Below, in pieces: positions 52,135 to 61,094 of a DNA stretch of 64,000 nt. The notes beneath the pieces were generated by a model. That model was not told the DNA's origin. It saw nothing but the letters and a program-made list of their open reading frames with translations, and did no database searches. The position numbers were made by a program, and so were the translations under genes. The stretch is from NCBI RefSeq assembly GCF_014076845.1, contig NZ_JACGUT010000077.1, positions 124,001-188,000 on the forward strand, in the 5' to 3' direction. Numbering within the stretch: position 1 is the first letter of the stretch; each line of letters starts with the position of its first letter. The stretch comes from Colwellia sp. MB3u-41 (GTDB lineage Bacteria; Pseudomonadota; Gammaproteobacteria; Enterobacterales; Alteromonadaceae).

Positions 52135-53538
52135 ATGTCTAGCCCAAAATTTCGAGATTTATCCTCTGGTAGTAAATCTTTAGTTATTATCGAGATGATT
52201 TTTTTTGCAGGTTCATTATTATTAACCGTCTATTTAAATAGCTTGTTTTTGTTTGTTGAACATCAAGATATTCCTCATGATCTACTGATGGTTTGTGCCG
52301 TTGTTTTTGCACTTATTGTGCAGTTATCTTTATTAGCCTTGGGTTTATACAACTCTAAACTTCGTGAAAATTATCGCGGTATTGTCAGGCGCTTGCTGGT
52401 TTCAGTGGCGATTGGCTTTTTCATTGCCACGTTAATTAATCCATTATATGGTCAACATGCTTTAAAGATTGAATTACTTGCGCTTGCTGCATTGTTTAGT
52501 CTCATTATTGATAGTGCGTTTCGTTATATAACGCTTAAAGTCGACTTTTTTGGTTTTAGTAAGCGTGTTGTATTAGTACTTGGCGCAGGTGACCGAGCAT
52601 CTATTATTGAAAAACGTATGCGTCGAGATGTCGACAGGCAAGGGTTTTACATGCACGGCTTTGTTATTATGCCCGGTGACACCGAAACAGGCATAGTTAA
52701 CGAAAACCGCATTGCATTAGAAGGTTCTCTGGTTAATTATGCACTAGAGCATGGTATCGACGAAATTGTTGTGGCGAGTGATGAACGTCGAGATAATTTA
52801 CCGATTGATGAACTTTTTGCCTGTAAAATACGTGGCGTAGCCATTACCGAAATTCTCGATTTTATCGAGCGTGAAACAGGTCAAATTGCCGTAAACCTTA
52901 TTTATCCAAGTTGGGTGATATATTCAAACGGTTTTGCTTCAGGCAACCATTTACGCAATACCTTAGATTGGGTTTTTAACGCTGCTATTGCTGTTGCTTT
53001 AACCCTAGTTACTTGGCCAGTTATGCTAATAACTGCCATTCTTATTAAATTAGACGAAGGCATGAAAGCCCCTATTTTTTATCTGCAAGAGCGCGTTGGC
53101 TTAGATGGACAGGCTTTTAATATTTATAAATTTAGAAGTATGCGAATCGATGCGGAGAAAAATGGTGCTCAAATGGCCTCTCAAAATGATGATCGGACCA
53201 CGAGTATTGGTAAATTTATTCGTAAATACCGTGTTGATGAATTACCACAAATTTTAAACGTAATACGTGGAGATATGGGCTTTGTAGGACCTCGTCCGGA
53301 ACGCCCTGAATTTGTTCAGCAGCTTATTAAAAACTTACCTTATTATAATGAACGTCATAATGTTAAGCCAGGATTAACAGGCTGGGCACAATTAAAGTAC
53401 CCTTATGGTTCAACAGAAGAAGACTCATTAGAGAAGTTAAAATACGATTTGTATTACATTAAACATCGTAGTTTTATGTTAGATTTGCTAATTTTAATTA
53501 GAACCGTTGAAATTGTTTTATTTGGGAAAGGAAGGTAA
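52135..53538 (+). CDS. XrtA/PEP-CTERM system sugar-phosphate transferase (TIGR03013-like, WbaP family)
   Basis: 467 aa. Four or five N-terminal TM helices (20-135), a CoA-binding-like nucleotide domain (VVLVLGAGDRASIIEKR), a further TM (about 283-303) and the catalytic bacterial sugar transferase domain (KFRSMRIDAEKNGA, RKYRVDELPQILNVIRGDMG, GPRPERPEFV). It loads the first sugar-1-phosphate onto undecaprenyl phosphate. The TIGR03013 form is specific to exosortase A loci. First gene of the plus-strand operon; the GT2 gene follows after 4 nt. Confidence 0.93.
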   Translation: MSSPKFRDLSSGSKSLVIIEMIFFAGSLLLTVYLNSLFLFVEHQDIPHDLLMVCAVVFALIVQLSLLALGLYNSKLRENYRGIVRRLLVSVAIGFFIATLINPLYGQHALKIELLALAALFSLIIDSAFRYITLKVDFFGFSKRVVLVLGAGDRASIIEKRMRRDVDRQGFYMHGFVIMPGDTETGIVNENRIALEGSLVNYALEHGIDEIVVASDERRDNLPIDELFACKIRGVAITEILDFIERETGQIAVNLIYPSWVIYSNGFASGNHLRNTLDWVFNAAIAVALTLVTWPVMLITAILIKLDEGMKAPIFYLQERVGLDGQAFNIYKFRSMRIDAEKNGAQMASQNDDRTTSIGKFIRKYRVDELPQILNVIRGDMGFVGPRPERPEFVQQLIKNLPYYNERHNVKPGLTGWAQLKYPYGSTEEDSLEKLKYDLYYIKHRSFMLDLLILIRTVEIVLFGKGR

Positions 53539-53542
53539 ATCG

Positions 53543-54676
53543 ATGGAATTTGTTTTTTGGATGTGCTTAATTTTATTAATTTATGTTTATATGGGCTACC
53601 CTTTATTACTTAACATTCTGCCTAAAAACAAAATTGTCGAAGGCGAGTTTGAAGAATTACCTAGTGTTACAGTCATCATTCCGGCATTCAACGAAGAAAA
53701 CGTTATTGCTGCCACTATTCAGAATAAGTTAGATCAAAATTATCCTAAAGACAAAGTCTCAATTATTGTGGTATCAGATGAGTCTGAAGATGAAACTGAT
53801 AAAATTGTCGAAGCTTTTTTTAAAGATCATAGTAATGTTAAGTTAATTAGACAAATACCGAGGAAAGGAAAAACTTCTGGACTGAATTTAGCCTTTCAAG
53901 AAATATCATCTGAAATTATTATTTTTTCAGACGCTAACAGCATTTTTGAAAAAGATGCCATGAAAGCACTTGTAAATACTTTCACAGACCCTAGCGTTGG
54001 CTATGTAACCGGTAAAATGGTTTATGTGAATGAAGATGGCTCTATGGTTGGTGACGGTTGTAGTGCTTATATGAAGTATGAGAATAATATGCGTTTACTA
54101 GAAAGTGCTATTGGTTCTATTGTTGGTGTTGATGGTGGCGTAGATGCTATTCGAACTTCTTTATATTCAGAATTGCGTGCTGATCAGTTACCTGATTTCG
54201 TACAACCGCTTAAAATTGTAGAACAACACAAGCGTGTGGTTTATCAAGACAAGGCAATTCTAACTGAAGACTCTCTTGCTGATCAGGGATCTGAATTTAG
54301 GATGCGAGTTCGGGTGTCTTTACGTGCACTTTGGGCTTTAAGTGATATGAAACATTTATTAAACCCTTTCAGTTATGGCGTGTTTTCATTGCAGCTCTTT
54401 AGCCATAAAGTGCTTCGCTATTTAGCCTTTGTTCCACTCGTTTTGGCTTTTATTTCAAATGTAGCATTGCTAGGTCAAGGTGCTTTTTATAACTTAGCGT
54501 TGCTAACACAGATAGCCTTTTATTTATTAGCACTTTATGGCAATAATAATGCTGACAATAATAAATGGGTCGGTTTAGCGCATTACTTTTGTTTGATTAA
54601 TTTTGCTGCTGCTATTGCGAGTCTTCGTTTTTTAAAGGGTGAAAAAATTGTTATATGGAAGCCTAGACAAGGTTAA
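53543..54676 (+). CDS. Membrane glycosyltransferase family 2
   Basis: 377 aa from ATG 53543 (AAGGAAGG 7 nt upstream; a longer reading overlapping the previous gene is rejected). TM1 at about 3-22, GT-A domain with VTVIIPAFNEENVIA, IVVSDESEDET (DxD-like), a GVDGGVDAIRTSLY acceptor region and an EDSLADQGSEFRMR motif like the ED and QxxRW regions of processive GT2 enzymes. Three TM helices follow at about 295-365. Likely adds a sugar at the cytoplasmic face during repeat-unit assembly. Confidence 0.92.
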   Translation: MEFVFWMCLILLIYVYMGYPLLLNILPKNKIVEGEFEELPSVTVIIPAFNEENVIAATIQNKLDQNYPKDKVSIIVVSDESEDETDKIVEAFFKDHSNVKLIRQIPRKGKTSGLNLAFQEISSEIIIFSDANSIFEKDAMKALVNTFTDPSVGYVTGKMVYVNEDGSMVGDGCSAYMKYENNMRLLESAIGSIVGVDGGVDAIRTSLYSELRADQLPDFVQPLKIVEQHKRVVYQDKAILTEDSLADQGSEFRMRVRVSLRALWALSDMKHLLNPFSYGVFSLQLFSHKVLRYLAFVPLVLAFISNVALLGQGAFYNLALLTQIAFYLLALYGNNNADNNKWVGLAHYFCLINFAAAIASLRFLKGEKIVIWKPRQG

Positions 54677-54789
54677 TTAAAACAATGAAATTTTAAACAT
54701 CTTTGTTTATATGGGTAAATAATGTTGTTTACCTTTATTGATGTATTTAACTTTAAACAAATATTATATTAATAATTAGAGTGCTCATT

Positions 54790-55521
54790 ATGTTTGAATA
54801 TATGGATTTAACAGACCGTTTTCCGATCAAATTCGATTTGAAAAAAATGCGTGAAGAATTAGAGTTATTAAAAGATAAAAACTGGCTTTCTCACTATGAT
54901 GAAGGCTTGGCGGATGGTTGGACAACCATACCTCTAGTATCGCGTGATGGAAGCGCAACTAATGAGCATTCCCAAAAAGTAGGTAAATGGGGTGAATATA
55001 AAGAAACAGAGTATTTAGGTAAGCTCCCTTATTTTAAAGAACTTTTATCTGCCTTTAAATGCCCATACGGCAGAATAAGGATTATGAACCTACTTCCTGG
55101 TACCGAAATAAAAGAACATAGAGATGCTTATGAAGAAGTTTCTGATTTAGCTTTTAATCAAGTGAGATTGCATATCCCAATAATCACTAATGAACATGTG
55201 ATCTTTACTGTAAATAATACAAATTACCATCTTGCAGAAGGTAGATTAATTTATTTGAATTTTTCTAAAAAACATTATGTGAATAATAATGGTAATGAAT
55301 CAAGAGTTCACCTTGTTCTTGATCTAAAAGTGAATGATTGGCTCATGGGGATTTTTCCTGAATTGAGCGGTTTTGAAAAAATTGAAAATGCGATTGCTCG
55401 AAAAGTAATACCAATTATCTGGAGGGTAAGATCTATTGCTAAAAAGCCAGGGAGACTTTTTTGGGCTTGGTATATGCAATCTATTGTTCGAAAACTGAGA
55501 CATAAGTTTTTCCCTAAATAG
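54790..55521 (+). CDS. Aspartyl/asparaginyl beta-hydroxylase-like Fe(II)/2OG protein
   Basis: 243 aa from ATG 54790 (TAGAG 8 nt upstream). The cupin core shows the Fe-binding HRD (IKEHRDAYEEVS), a 2OG-type VRLHIPIITNE strand, and the distal His in SRVHLVLDLKV. The C-terminal about 55 residues are basic and amphipathic (RVRSIAKKPGRLFWAWYMQS). Known family members hydroxylate Asp or Asn side chains. In this locus the substrate could be a polysaccharide substituent or an associated protein; this is not readable. It is preceded by a 104-nt A+T-rich gap. Confidence 0.85.
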   Translation: MFEYMDLTDRFPIKFDLKKMREELELLKDKNWLSHYDEGLADGWTTIPLVSRDGSATNEHSQKVGKWGEYKETEYLGKLPYFKELLSAFKCPYGRIRIMNLLPGTEIKEHRDAYEEVSDLAFNQVRLHIPIITNEHVIFTVNNTNYHLAEGRLIYLNFSKKHYVNNNGNESRVHLVLDLKVNDWLMGIFPELSGFEKIENAIARKVIPIIWRVRSIAKKPGRLFWAWYMQSIVRKLRHKFFPK

Positions 55522-55565
55522 TGTTATTAGACCTGTAATTATTATTAATTAAGTACCTGGAAGTT

Positions 55566-56648
55566 ATGAAAATATTACATCTGATTGATAGTGGTGGCTT
55601 ATACGGCGCAGAACAAATGTTACTTACATTAGTTTCTGAGCAAATTAAACAAGGTTTAGAGCCAACCATCCTTTCTTGTGGGGAAATTAATGAAGGCACT
55701 AAAGCATTAGAGCATGAAGCAATAAAACGAGGCTTACCGCTTATTACTTGGCGTATGAAAGCAGGTCTTAATATTAAAGGCTCATGGGAAATTGCTAAAT
55801 TAGCAAAAAAAGAACAGATTAATGTCATTCATTCACATGGATATAAATTTAATGTTCTCTTCGCATTATTACCCAGAATGCTTTGTAGCATACCTATAGT
55901 TTCAACCGTGCATGGTTATGTAGTCGCAGAACAATTTTCAGCAATGTGGCTATATCAAATATTAGATAAATTTTGTTTAAGTAGAATGCAAGCAGTAATA
56001 TTTGTCTCGCAAGAAACCCAAAAGCTATTTAATAAATTGAAAAAAAGTTATGTTGTACAAAATGGTATAACTACAGAACCTCTCTCAATACAAAGTGATA
56101 AACGATTTAAAGATAAGAAAATAAAGTTAGTGGCAATAGGTCGATTGGCAAAAGAAAAAGGCTTTGAATATCTAATTAAAGCTATTCAAATAGCTAAGAT
56201 CCAAGATCGTGAATTTGAATTAGACATCATGGGTACAGGTCCTGAAGAAATATACCTTAAAGGGCTTGTTTCAAAGTCAGGATTAGAGACACAAGTGAAT
56301 TTCTTACAGTTTATCGATAATCCGAGTCGTTATTTTGATAATTACGACCTGTTAGTTATGCCTTCACTAACGGAAGGATTACCAATAACACTGTTGGAGG
56401 CTTTAAGAGAGTACTTACCGGTATTAGCAACCAATGTGGGTGAAATCCCCCATGTTATTGGTAACTGTTACCCATTGCTCGATAAAGAAAAAGACTTAGG
56501 TAATATTTATTCAAAAATCATCGCTTTTGAACAGTTTTATCATGAAAGTGGAAATGATAAAATGAAACAATTAAATGACAGATTTAAAAGTATGTATTCA
56601 GCGAGTAAAATGGCCAATCAGTATAAAACTGTTTATCAAAATTTATAG
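55566..56648 (+). CDS. Glycosyltransferase family 4 (GT-B)
   Basis: 360 aa. The N-terminal domain begins MKILHLIDSGGLYGAEQMLL, typical of GT4 enzymes, with INVIHSHGYKFNVLF. The C-terminal nucleotide-sugar domain has KLVAIGRLAKEKGFEYLIKA, IMGTGPE and the EX7E motif region in MPSLTEGLPITLLEALRE. No TM segment. It adds one sugar to the growing repeat unit; donor and linkage are unknown. It lies 44 nt after the hydroxylase gene on the same strand. Confidence 0.93.
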   Translation: MKILHLIDSGGLYGAEQMLLTLVSEQIKQGLEPTILSCGEINEGTKALEHEAIKRGLPLITWRMKAGLNIKGSWEIAKLAKKEQINVIHSHGYKFNVLFALLPRMLCSIPIVSTVHGYVVAEQFSAMWLYQILDKFCLSRMQAVIFVSQETQKLFNKLKKSYVVQNGITTEPLSIQSDKRFKDKKIKLVAIGRLAKEKGFEYLIKAIQIAKIQDREFELDIMGTGPEEIYLKGLVSKSGLETQVNFLQFIDNPSRYFDNYDLLVMPSLTEGLPITLLEALREYLPVLATNVGEIPHVIGNCYPLLDKEKDLGNIYSKIIAFEQFYHESGNDKMKQLNDRFKSMYSASKMANQYKTVYQNL

Positions 56649-56701
56649 AAAGTATCTTTTATATTTAACATCAGTAGTTCAGGATAATGGAGTGTGGAGT
56701 A

Positions 56702-58039
56702 ATGAGAAATATATTTAATTCAATGGTTTATAAGTTGTGGGATGCCAAGGAAGGGGGCGTGCGAGTAGGAGAAATGAAGAACCTAAAGGCGCTACAGTAT
56801 CAAAGCTTAAGTGAATTGAAAATATATCAAGAAGCAAGGTTAAAAAAGTTAATTTCTCATGCTGAAAAAAATAGTCCTTGGTATAGCAAAAGAATGACTG
56901 AATTAAATATAACTGCCGATGACATCAAATCTATTGAAGATCTACAAAAACTTCCAATTACTACAAAATTAGACATAAAATATAATGGTAAAGAGTTTAT
57001 TTCAATCAATGAGAGTGCTGAGCAACTATGTATTGCTAAAACTGGTGGTTCAACAGGCGTAGCATTAGATCTCTATTTCGACGAACATTGCCAAAAAATG
57101 AGAAATGCAGCTCAGGGATATGCAGATAACTTAGCTAGTTGGCTTCCTGGCGACAAAATAGGCTCATTATGGGGTAACCCACCTGTACCTGTAACCATTA
57201 AAGAAAAGTTACGTTCAACTTTACTCGAACGGACAAAGTATTTAGATACTATGGATCTGAATCCTGAGAGTATGCAGGAATTTGTTGATGTGTGGAAAAG
57301 CTTTACTCCAGATATTCTTTTTGGTCATGCTCATTCTATTTATATATTTGCAAAATTCTTGAATGAAAATAATATAAAAATCACACCACCTAAAGGTATA
57401 GTAGCTACTTCAATGATGCTGCTTGATCATGAAAGAATAGCCATCGAAGAAGCCTTAGTAACCAAGGTTACTAATCGTTATGGCTGTGAAGAAGTCGGTT
57501 TAATCGCATGTGAATGTGAAATGCATCAAGGAATGCATATAAACTCGCCTCATATTATTTTGGAATGTGTTGATGAAAATGATAAGCCAGTACCTTTTGG
57601 TGAGTCGGGAAAGCTTGTAGTAACAGATCTCAATAACTTCGCGATGCCTTTGATTCGATATCGTATTGAAGATGTCGGCGTCTTAAGTGATGAGCCATGT
57701 AGTTGCGGAAGAAACTTTCCATTATTGAAAAAACTGGAAGGGAGAGTTGCTGATTTTCTTAAAAAGAAAAATGGCAGTTTAGTAGGAGGCGTTTCGTTAG
57801 TTGAACGAACCTTAACTAAGATTTCAGGTCTAGAACAAATGCAACTTGTACAAAAACAGTTAAATAAAATTATTGTTAACCGTGTTAAAGGTAAAGACTT
57901 TAATCAAACTACAGATCAAGAGCTTAGGGAAGAGATGGTAGAAGTATTTGGGGAAGATATACAGCTGGAAATTATCGATGTCGATAAAATGCCTCAAGAA
58001 GCTTCAGGCAAGTATCGCTTTTCGATTTGTGAGGTCTAA
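56702..58039 (+). CDS. PaaK-like adenylate-forming enzyme in an exopolysaccharide locus
   Basis: 445 aa, ANL-superfamily (phenylacetate-CoA ligase-like). The P-loop-like CIAKTGGSTGVALDLYF, an NRYGCEEVGLIACEC motif, LIRYRIEDVGVL and the cysteines in EPCSCGRNFPLL are all present. The ATG 56702 is preferred over 56687 because GGAG lies 9 nt upstream. Homologues in capsule and exopolysaccharide clusters (CapK-like) are thought to activate acyl groups for polymer decoration. It most likely activates a carboxylic acid for the sugar chain; the acyl acceptor step is not obvious here. Confidence 0.88.
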   Translation: MRNIFNSMVYKLWDAKEGGVRVGEMKNLKALQYQSLSELKIYQEARLKKLISHAEKNSPWYSKRMTELNITADDIKSIEDLQKLPITTKLDIKYNGKEFISINESAEQLCIAKTGGSTGVALDLYFDEHCQKMRNAAQGYADNLASWLPGDKIGSLWGNPPVPVTIKEKLRSTLLERTKYLDTMDLNPESMQEFVDVWKSFTPDILFGHAHSIYIFAKFLNENNIKITPPKGIVATSMMLLDHERIAIEEALVTKVTNRYGCEEVGLIACECEMHQGMHINSPHIILECVDENDKPVPFGESGKLVVTDLNNFAMPLIRYRIEDVGVLSDEPCSCGRNFPLLKKLEGRVADFLKKKNGSLVGGVSLVERTLTKISGLEQMQLVQKQLNKIIVNRVKGKDFNQTTDQELREEMVEVFGEDIQLEIIDVDKMPQEASGKYRFSICEV

Positions 58040-58042
58040 TTT

Positions 58043-58927
58043 ATGAGTTCTCCCTTAATAAGTATTGTAATAGCTTCATATAATATGGGGCAATATTTAG
58101 GTACGGCATTAGATTCGTTATTAAAACAAACATGGGAAAATATTGAGGTTATCGTTATTGATGATGGCTCAACTGACAATAGTGAAGAAGTTATGTCAGC
58201 CTATACGAATAATAATAAAGTTAGTTATATTAAGACCGAAAATAGAGGTCAAACAAAAGCAAAAAATAGAGGAGTTAAAGAAGCAAAAGGAGATTTTATT
58301 GGTTTCTGTGATGCTGATGACTTTTGGACAGACAATAAACTTGAATTACAAATGCCTTTTTTTTCAGATGATAAAGTTGGTGTTGTTTATAGTGAAGTTT
58401 CGTATATAGATGAAGATGGTAACCCTTATGATAAAGCTGCGCCCTATGAAAGGTACACAGGTAAGGTAACCGAACAGTTATTAACGAAAAACTTTGTCCC
58501 TTTTGGTACTTCTATTATCCGAAAAGCTTGTGTTATTCAAGATGGAGGATTTGATGAACAATTCAAGATGGGGATTGATTGGGACTTATGGCTAAGGTAT
58601 TCGTTAAATTGGGAATTCATGTATTGCCCTGATAAAACATATATCTATCGAGAGTGGTCAGGACAAATGTCAAATAACTATCGTGGGCGATATGATTTTG
58701 CATTTCGTATTCTACAAAACTTTGTAAGTAATCATGGTGAACATGTCTCACAAAAAAGTATTAATACCGCTTGGGCAGACATGTATATCAATAGAGGTTT
58801 AACATTCGCTCGAGCAGAGAAAACATTTATTGCTCCTTTAAAGGATATAGTAAAAGGGATTTCATTATCTGTTTTTGATTTGTCGGGATGGAAATCGTTA
58901 GTACGTTTATTGCTGAGAAGACCTTAA
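58043..58927 (+). CDS. Glycosyltransferase family 2 (soluble GT-A)
   Basis: 294 aa. N-terminal SPLISIVIASYNMGQYLGTA, IEVIVIDDGSTDNSEEVM, then the DxD motif in GFCDADDFWTDN. MGIDWDLWLRYSL and YREWSGQMSNNYRG are typical late-domain signatures. No TM helices. It starts 3 nt after the PaaK-like stop, so translation is probably coupled. Sugar donor not determinable. Confidence 0.93.
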   Translation: MSSPLISIVIASYNMGQYLGTALDSLLKQTWENIEVIVIDDGSTDNSEEVMSAYTNNNKVSYIKTENRGQTKAKNRGVKEAKGDFIGFCDADDFWTDNKLELQMPFFSDDKVGVVYSEVSYIDEDGNPYDKAAPYERYTGKVTEQLLTKNFVPFGTSIIRKACVIQDGGFDEQFKMGIDWDLWLRYSLNWEFMYCPDKTYIYREWSGQMSNNYRGRYDFAFRILQNFVSNHGEHVSQKSINTAWADMYINRGLTFARAEKTFIAPLKDIVKGISLSVFDLSGWKSLVRLLLRRP

Positions 58928-58932
58928 CTCAA

Positions 58933-59907
58933 ATGATTATTAGCATAGGGAGCGTTAAGTGTTTTATTAAAAGAATTATCTTCAAAGTTTTAGTCAAAGG
59001 AAAATTTTGGAAATATTTTATTAATTCAAAGTCAAGTGCTCAAACGTTAATGTACCACCGTATCAGTGATAATAAAATGATACCAGGCATATCACCTTAT
59101 GGCTTTGAAAAGCATCTTAAATTTTTGACTGAATATTATAATATTGTACCAATTAAAGAGATTTTATTGGATAGAAAAAATAATACTGAAGATCCTTACA
59201 AAATAGCAATTACATTTGATGATGGTTATTACGATTTTTATCATAAAGCGTGGCCACTTTTAAAAAAATATAAAATCCCTGTATCTCTGTATGTGACCAC
59301 TGACTTTATAGATAGAAAAGAATGGCTTTGGCCAGACAAAATTAGAACGTTATTACTTTCTACGAAAATAAATAAAATTACAATTCCAAATATTGGTGAG
59401 TTGGTATTAACTATTGATAATTACTCTGAAAATTGGAATGTAATTGCTGACCTTTGTTTAAACCATAAAAAAGTTGAACGTGATGACTTTCTGCAAAGCC
59501 TTTCAGTTTCACTCGATGTATCTATCGAAAAAGAACCAGATAAAGGCTTTTCTGCGTTGTCATGGTCGCAATTAAAAGAAATGTCCAATGAGGGGTTAGA
59601 CATCGGTAGTCATACCTTATCTCATGCAATTTTAACAAAAATTGATGATGAACAATTATACCGTGAACTTTATGAATCTAAAGCAAAAATAGAAAATATG
59701 TTAGACATTAACGTAGAAGGTATTTGTTATCCAAATGGTATGCATTTAGATGTATCAGATAAAACCGTAAACGTTGCAGAAAAAGTTAATTATAAGTACG
59801 GCCTTACAGCATATACAGATAAGAATGAAACGGTCAATGTATTTAAAGTACAACGTATAGCTGCTACAGAGAGTGTGGCTGACTTTGCATTTAATTTGTT
59901 AAATTAA
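58933..59907 (+). CDS. NodB-type polysaccharide deacetylase
   Basis: 324 aa, carbohydrate esterase 4. TLMYHRISDNKM and AITFDDGYYDFYHKAWPLL give the catalytic and metal Asp (TFDD), and IGSHTLSHAILTK supplies the HxxxxH metal histidines; the last conserved strand holds ICYPNG. The hydrophobic, basic N-terminus (IIFKVLVKGKFWKYF) suggests membrane attachment. An ATG at 58888 inside the preceding gene is possible, but 58933, just past its stop, fits better. It likely removes N-acetyl groups from sugars of the polymer. Confidence 0.88.
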   Translation: MIISIGSVKCFIKRIIFKVLVKGKFWKYFINSKSSAQTLMYHRISDNKMIPGISPYGFEKHLKFLTEYYNIVPIKEILLDRKNNTEDPYKIAITFDDGYYDFYHKAWPLLKKYKIPVSLYVTTDFIDRKEWLWPDKIRTLLLSTKINKITIPNIGELVLTIDNYSENWNVIADLCLNHKKVERDDFLQSLSVSLDVSIEKEPDKGFSALSWSQLKEMSNEGLDIGSHTLSHAILTKIDDEQLYRELYESKAKIENMLDINVEGICYPNGMHLDVSDKTVNVAEKVNYKYGLTAYTDKNETVNVFKVQRIAATESVADFAFNLLN

Positions 59908-59950
59908 TGTTTTTTTAAATATTTGTGATTTTGAAAGGGATGAAGTTCTG

Positions 59951-61063
59951 ATGAAATTTTCAGAGAGTACTCATAAAGTGTTGTATGGGATAGACAGCAT
60001 AGTTAGAGGTGGTACCGAACTACAATTAGTAGGGTTAATTGAGCGGTTAGATAAATCAAAATTCACACCTTATTTGCTAACGATCAGAGAAACGGAAACG
60101 AGCCTAATCCCTAGCGAATGCAAACATATTCAGTTAGATATCCCTAAGCTATTTTCAGTCTCCGGAATAATCAAATTCTTTAAACTTGTTGGTTGGTTAA
60201 GAAAAGAAAAAATTGATATTGTTCAGATGTATTTTCAAGACACTACGTTATTACTAGGCATGGCTGCGTGGCTCGCTAGAGTACCTGTAAGAATTTCTTG
60301 CTTCAGGGATATGGGGTTTTGGACTGATGGAAAAATTGAAAAGATTTTGAAGAAAGTTTATCCATTGATGACAAACTATATTGCCAATGCGAAAGCTGTT
60401 GGAAATGTCTTCTGCGAGCAATTTAGTTTGCCCCCTGAAAAAATTCAGGTTTTACCAAATGGGATAGAGCTTAGTCAATTTCCATTTATTCAACATACGG
60501 GCCCTATAGTTAATATTTGTATTGTGGGCAATATGACACGGAAAGTTAAGCGAACTGACTTATTTATTAAAGCCGCAGCAGAGTTAGTTGGTAAGTACCC
60601 CAATGTAGTGTGGCATATTATTGGTGATGGACATTTGCGCCCAGAATTAGAAGCGCTAGCAATGGAGTTAGGCGTTAGTTCAACAGTAAAGTTTCTTGGC
60701 CGAATTGCAAATGTTGATGACTACTTAACAGATATGCAAATAGGTGTTATTTCATCTGATTCTGAAGGGTTAAGTAATGCCATTTTAGAATATATGTTGA
60801 AAGGAGTGGTATGCGTTGCTACTGATGTAGGTGGGACTCCAGAGCTAATTATAGATAATGGAACGGGTTGTTTAGTTCGCGTGAACGACCATAAAATGAT
60901 AGCGAAAAAGATTGAATATTTAATTGAGAATCCAGAGACTTATCAAAAGATAGCATTGAACGCTAGGGGATTAGCGGAAAATAATTATGGCTGGGATACT
61001 TGTGTTAAAAAGCATGAAGGATTTTACCAAAAAGCAATGACATCAATTAATAAAGTTAGTTAA
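59951..61063 (+). CDS. Glycosyltransferase family 4 (GT-B)
   Basis: 370 aa. VLYGIDSIVRGGTELQLVGL opens the acceptor domain, with KIDIVQMYFQDTTLLLG and VRISCFRDMGFW. The donor domain has VLPNGIELSQF, VNICIVGNMTRKVKR, IIGDGHLRPELEAL and SSDSEGLSNAILEYMLKG (EX7E region). Cytosolic. Preceded by AAAGGGA 10 nt before the ATG. Works in repeat-unit assembly; linkage unknown. Confidence 0.93.
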   Translation: MKFSESTHKVLYGIDSIVRGGTELQLVGLIERLDKSKFTPYLLTIRETETSLIPSECKHIQLDIPKLFSVSGIIKFFKLVGWLRKEKIDIVQMYFQDTTLLLGMAAWLARVPVRISCFRDMGFWTDGKIEKILKKVYPLMTNYIANAKAVGNVFCEQFSLPPEKIQVLPNGIELSQFPFIQHTGPIVNICIVGNMTRKVKRTDLFIKAAAELVGKYPNVVWHIIGDGHLRPELEALAMELGVSSTVKFLGRIANVDDYLTDMQIGVISSDSEGLSNAILEYMLKGVVCVATDVGGTPELIIDNGTGCLVRVNDHKMIAKKIEYLIENPETYQKIALNARGLAENNYGWDTCVKKHEGFYQKAMTSINKVS

Positions 61064-61094
61064 CAGTTTTTATTGTGCAGGAGAAAGTATTTAA

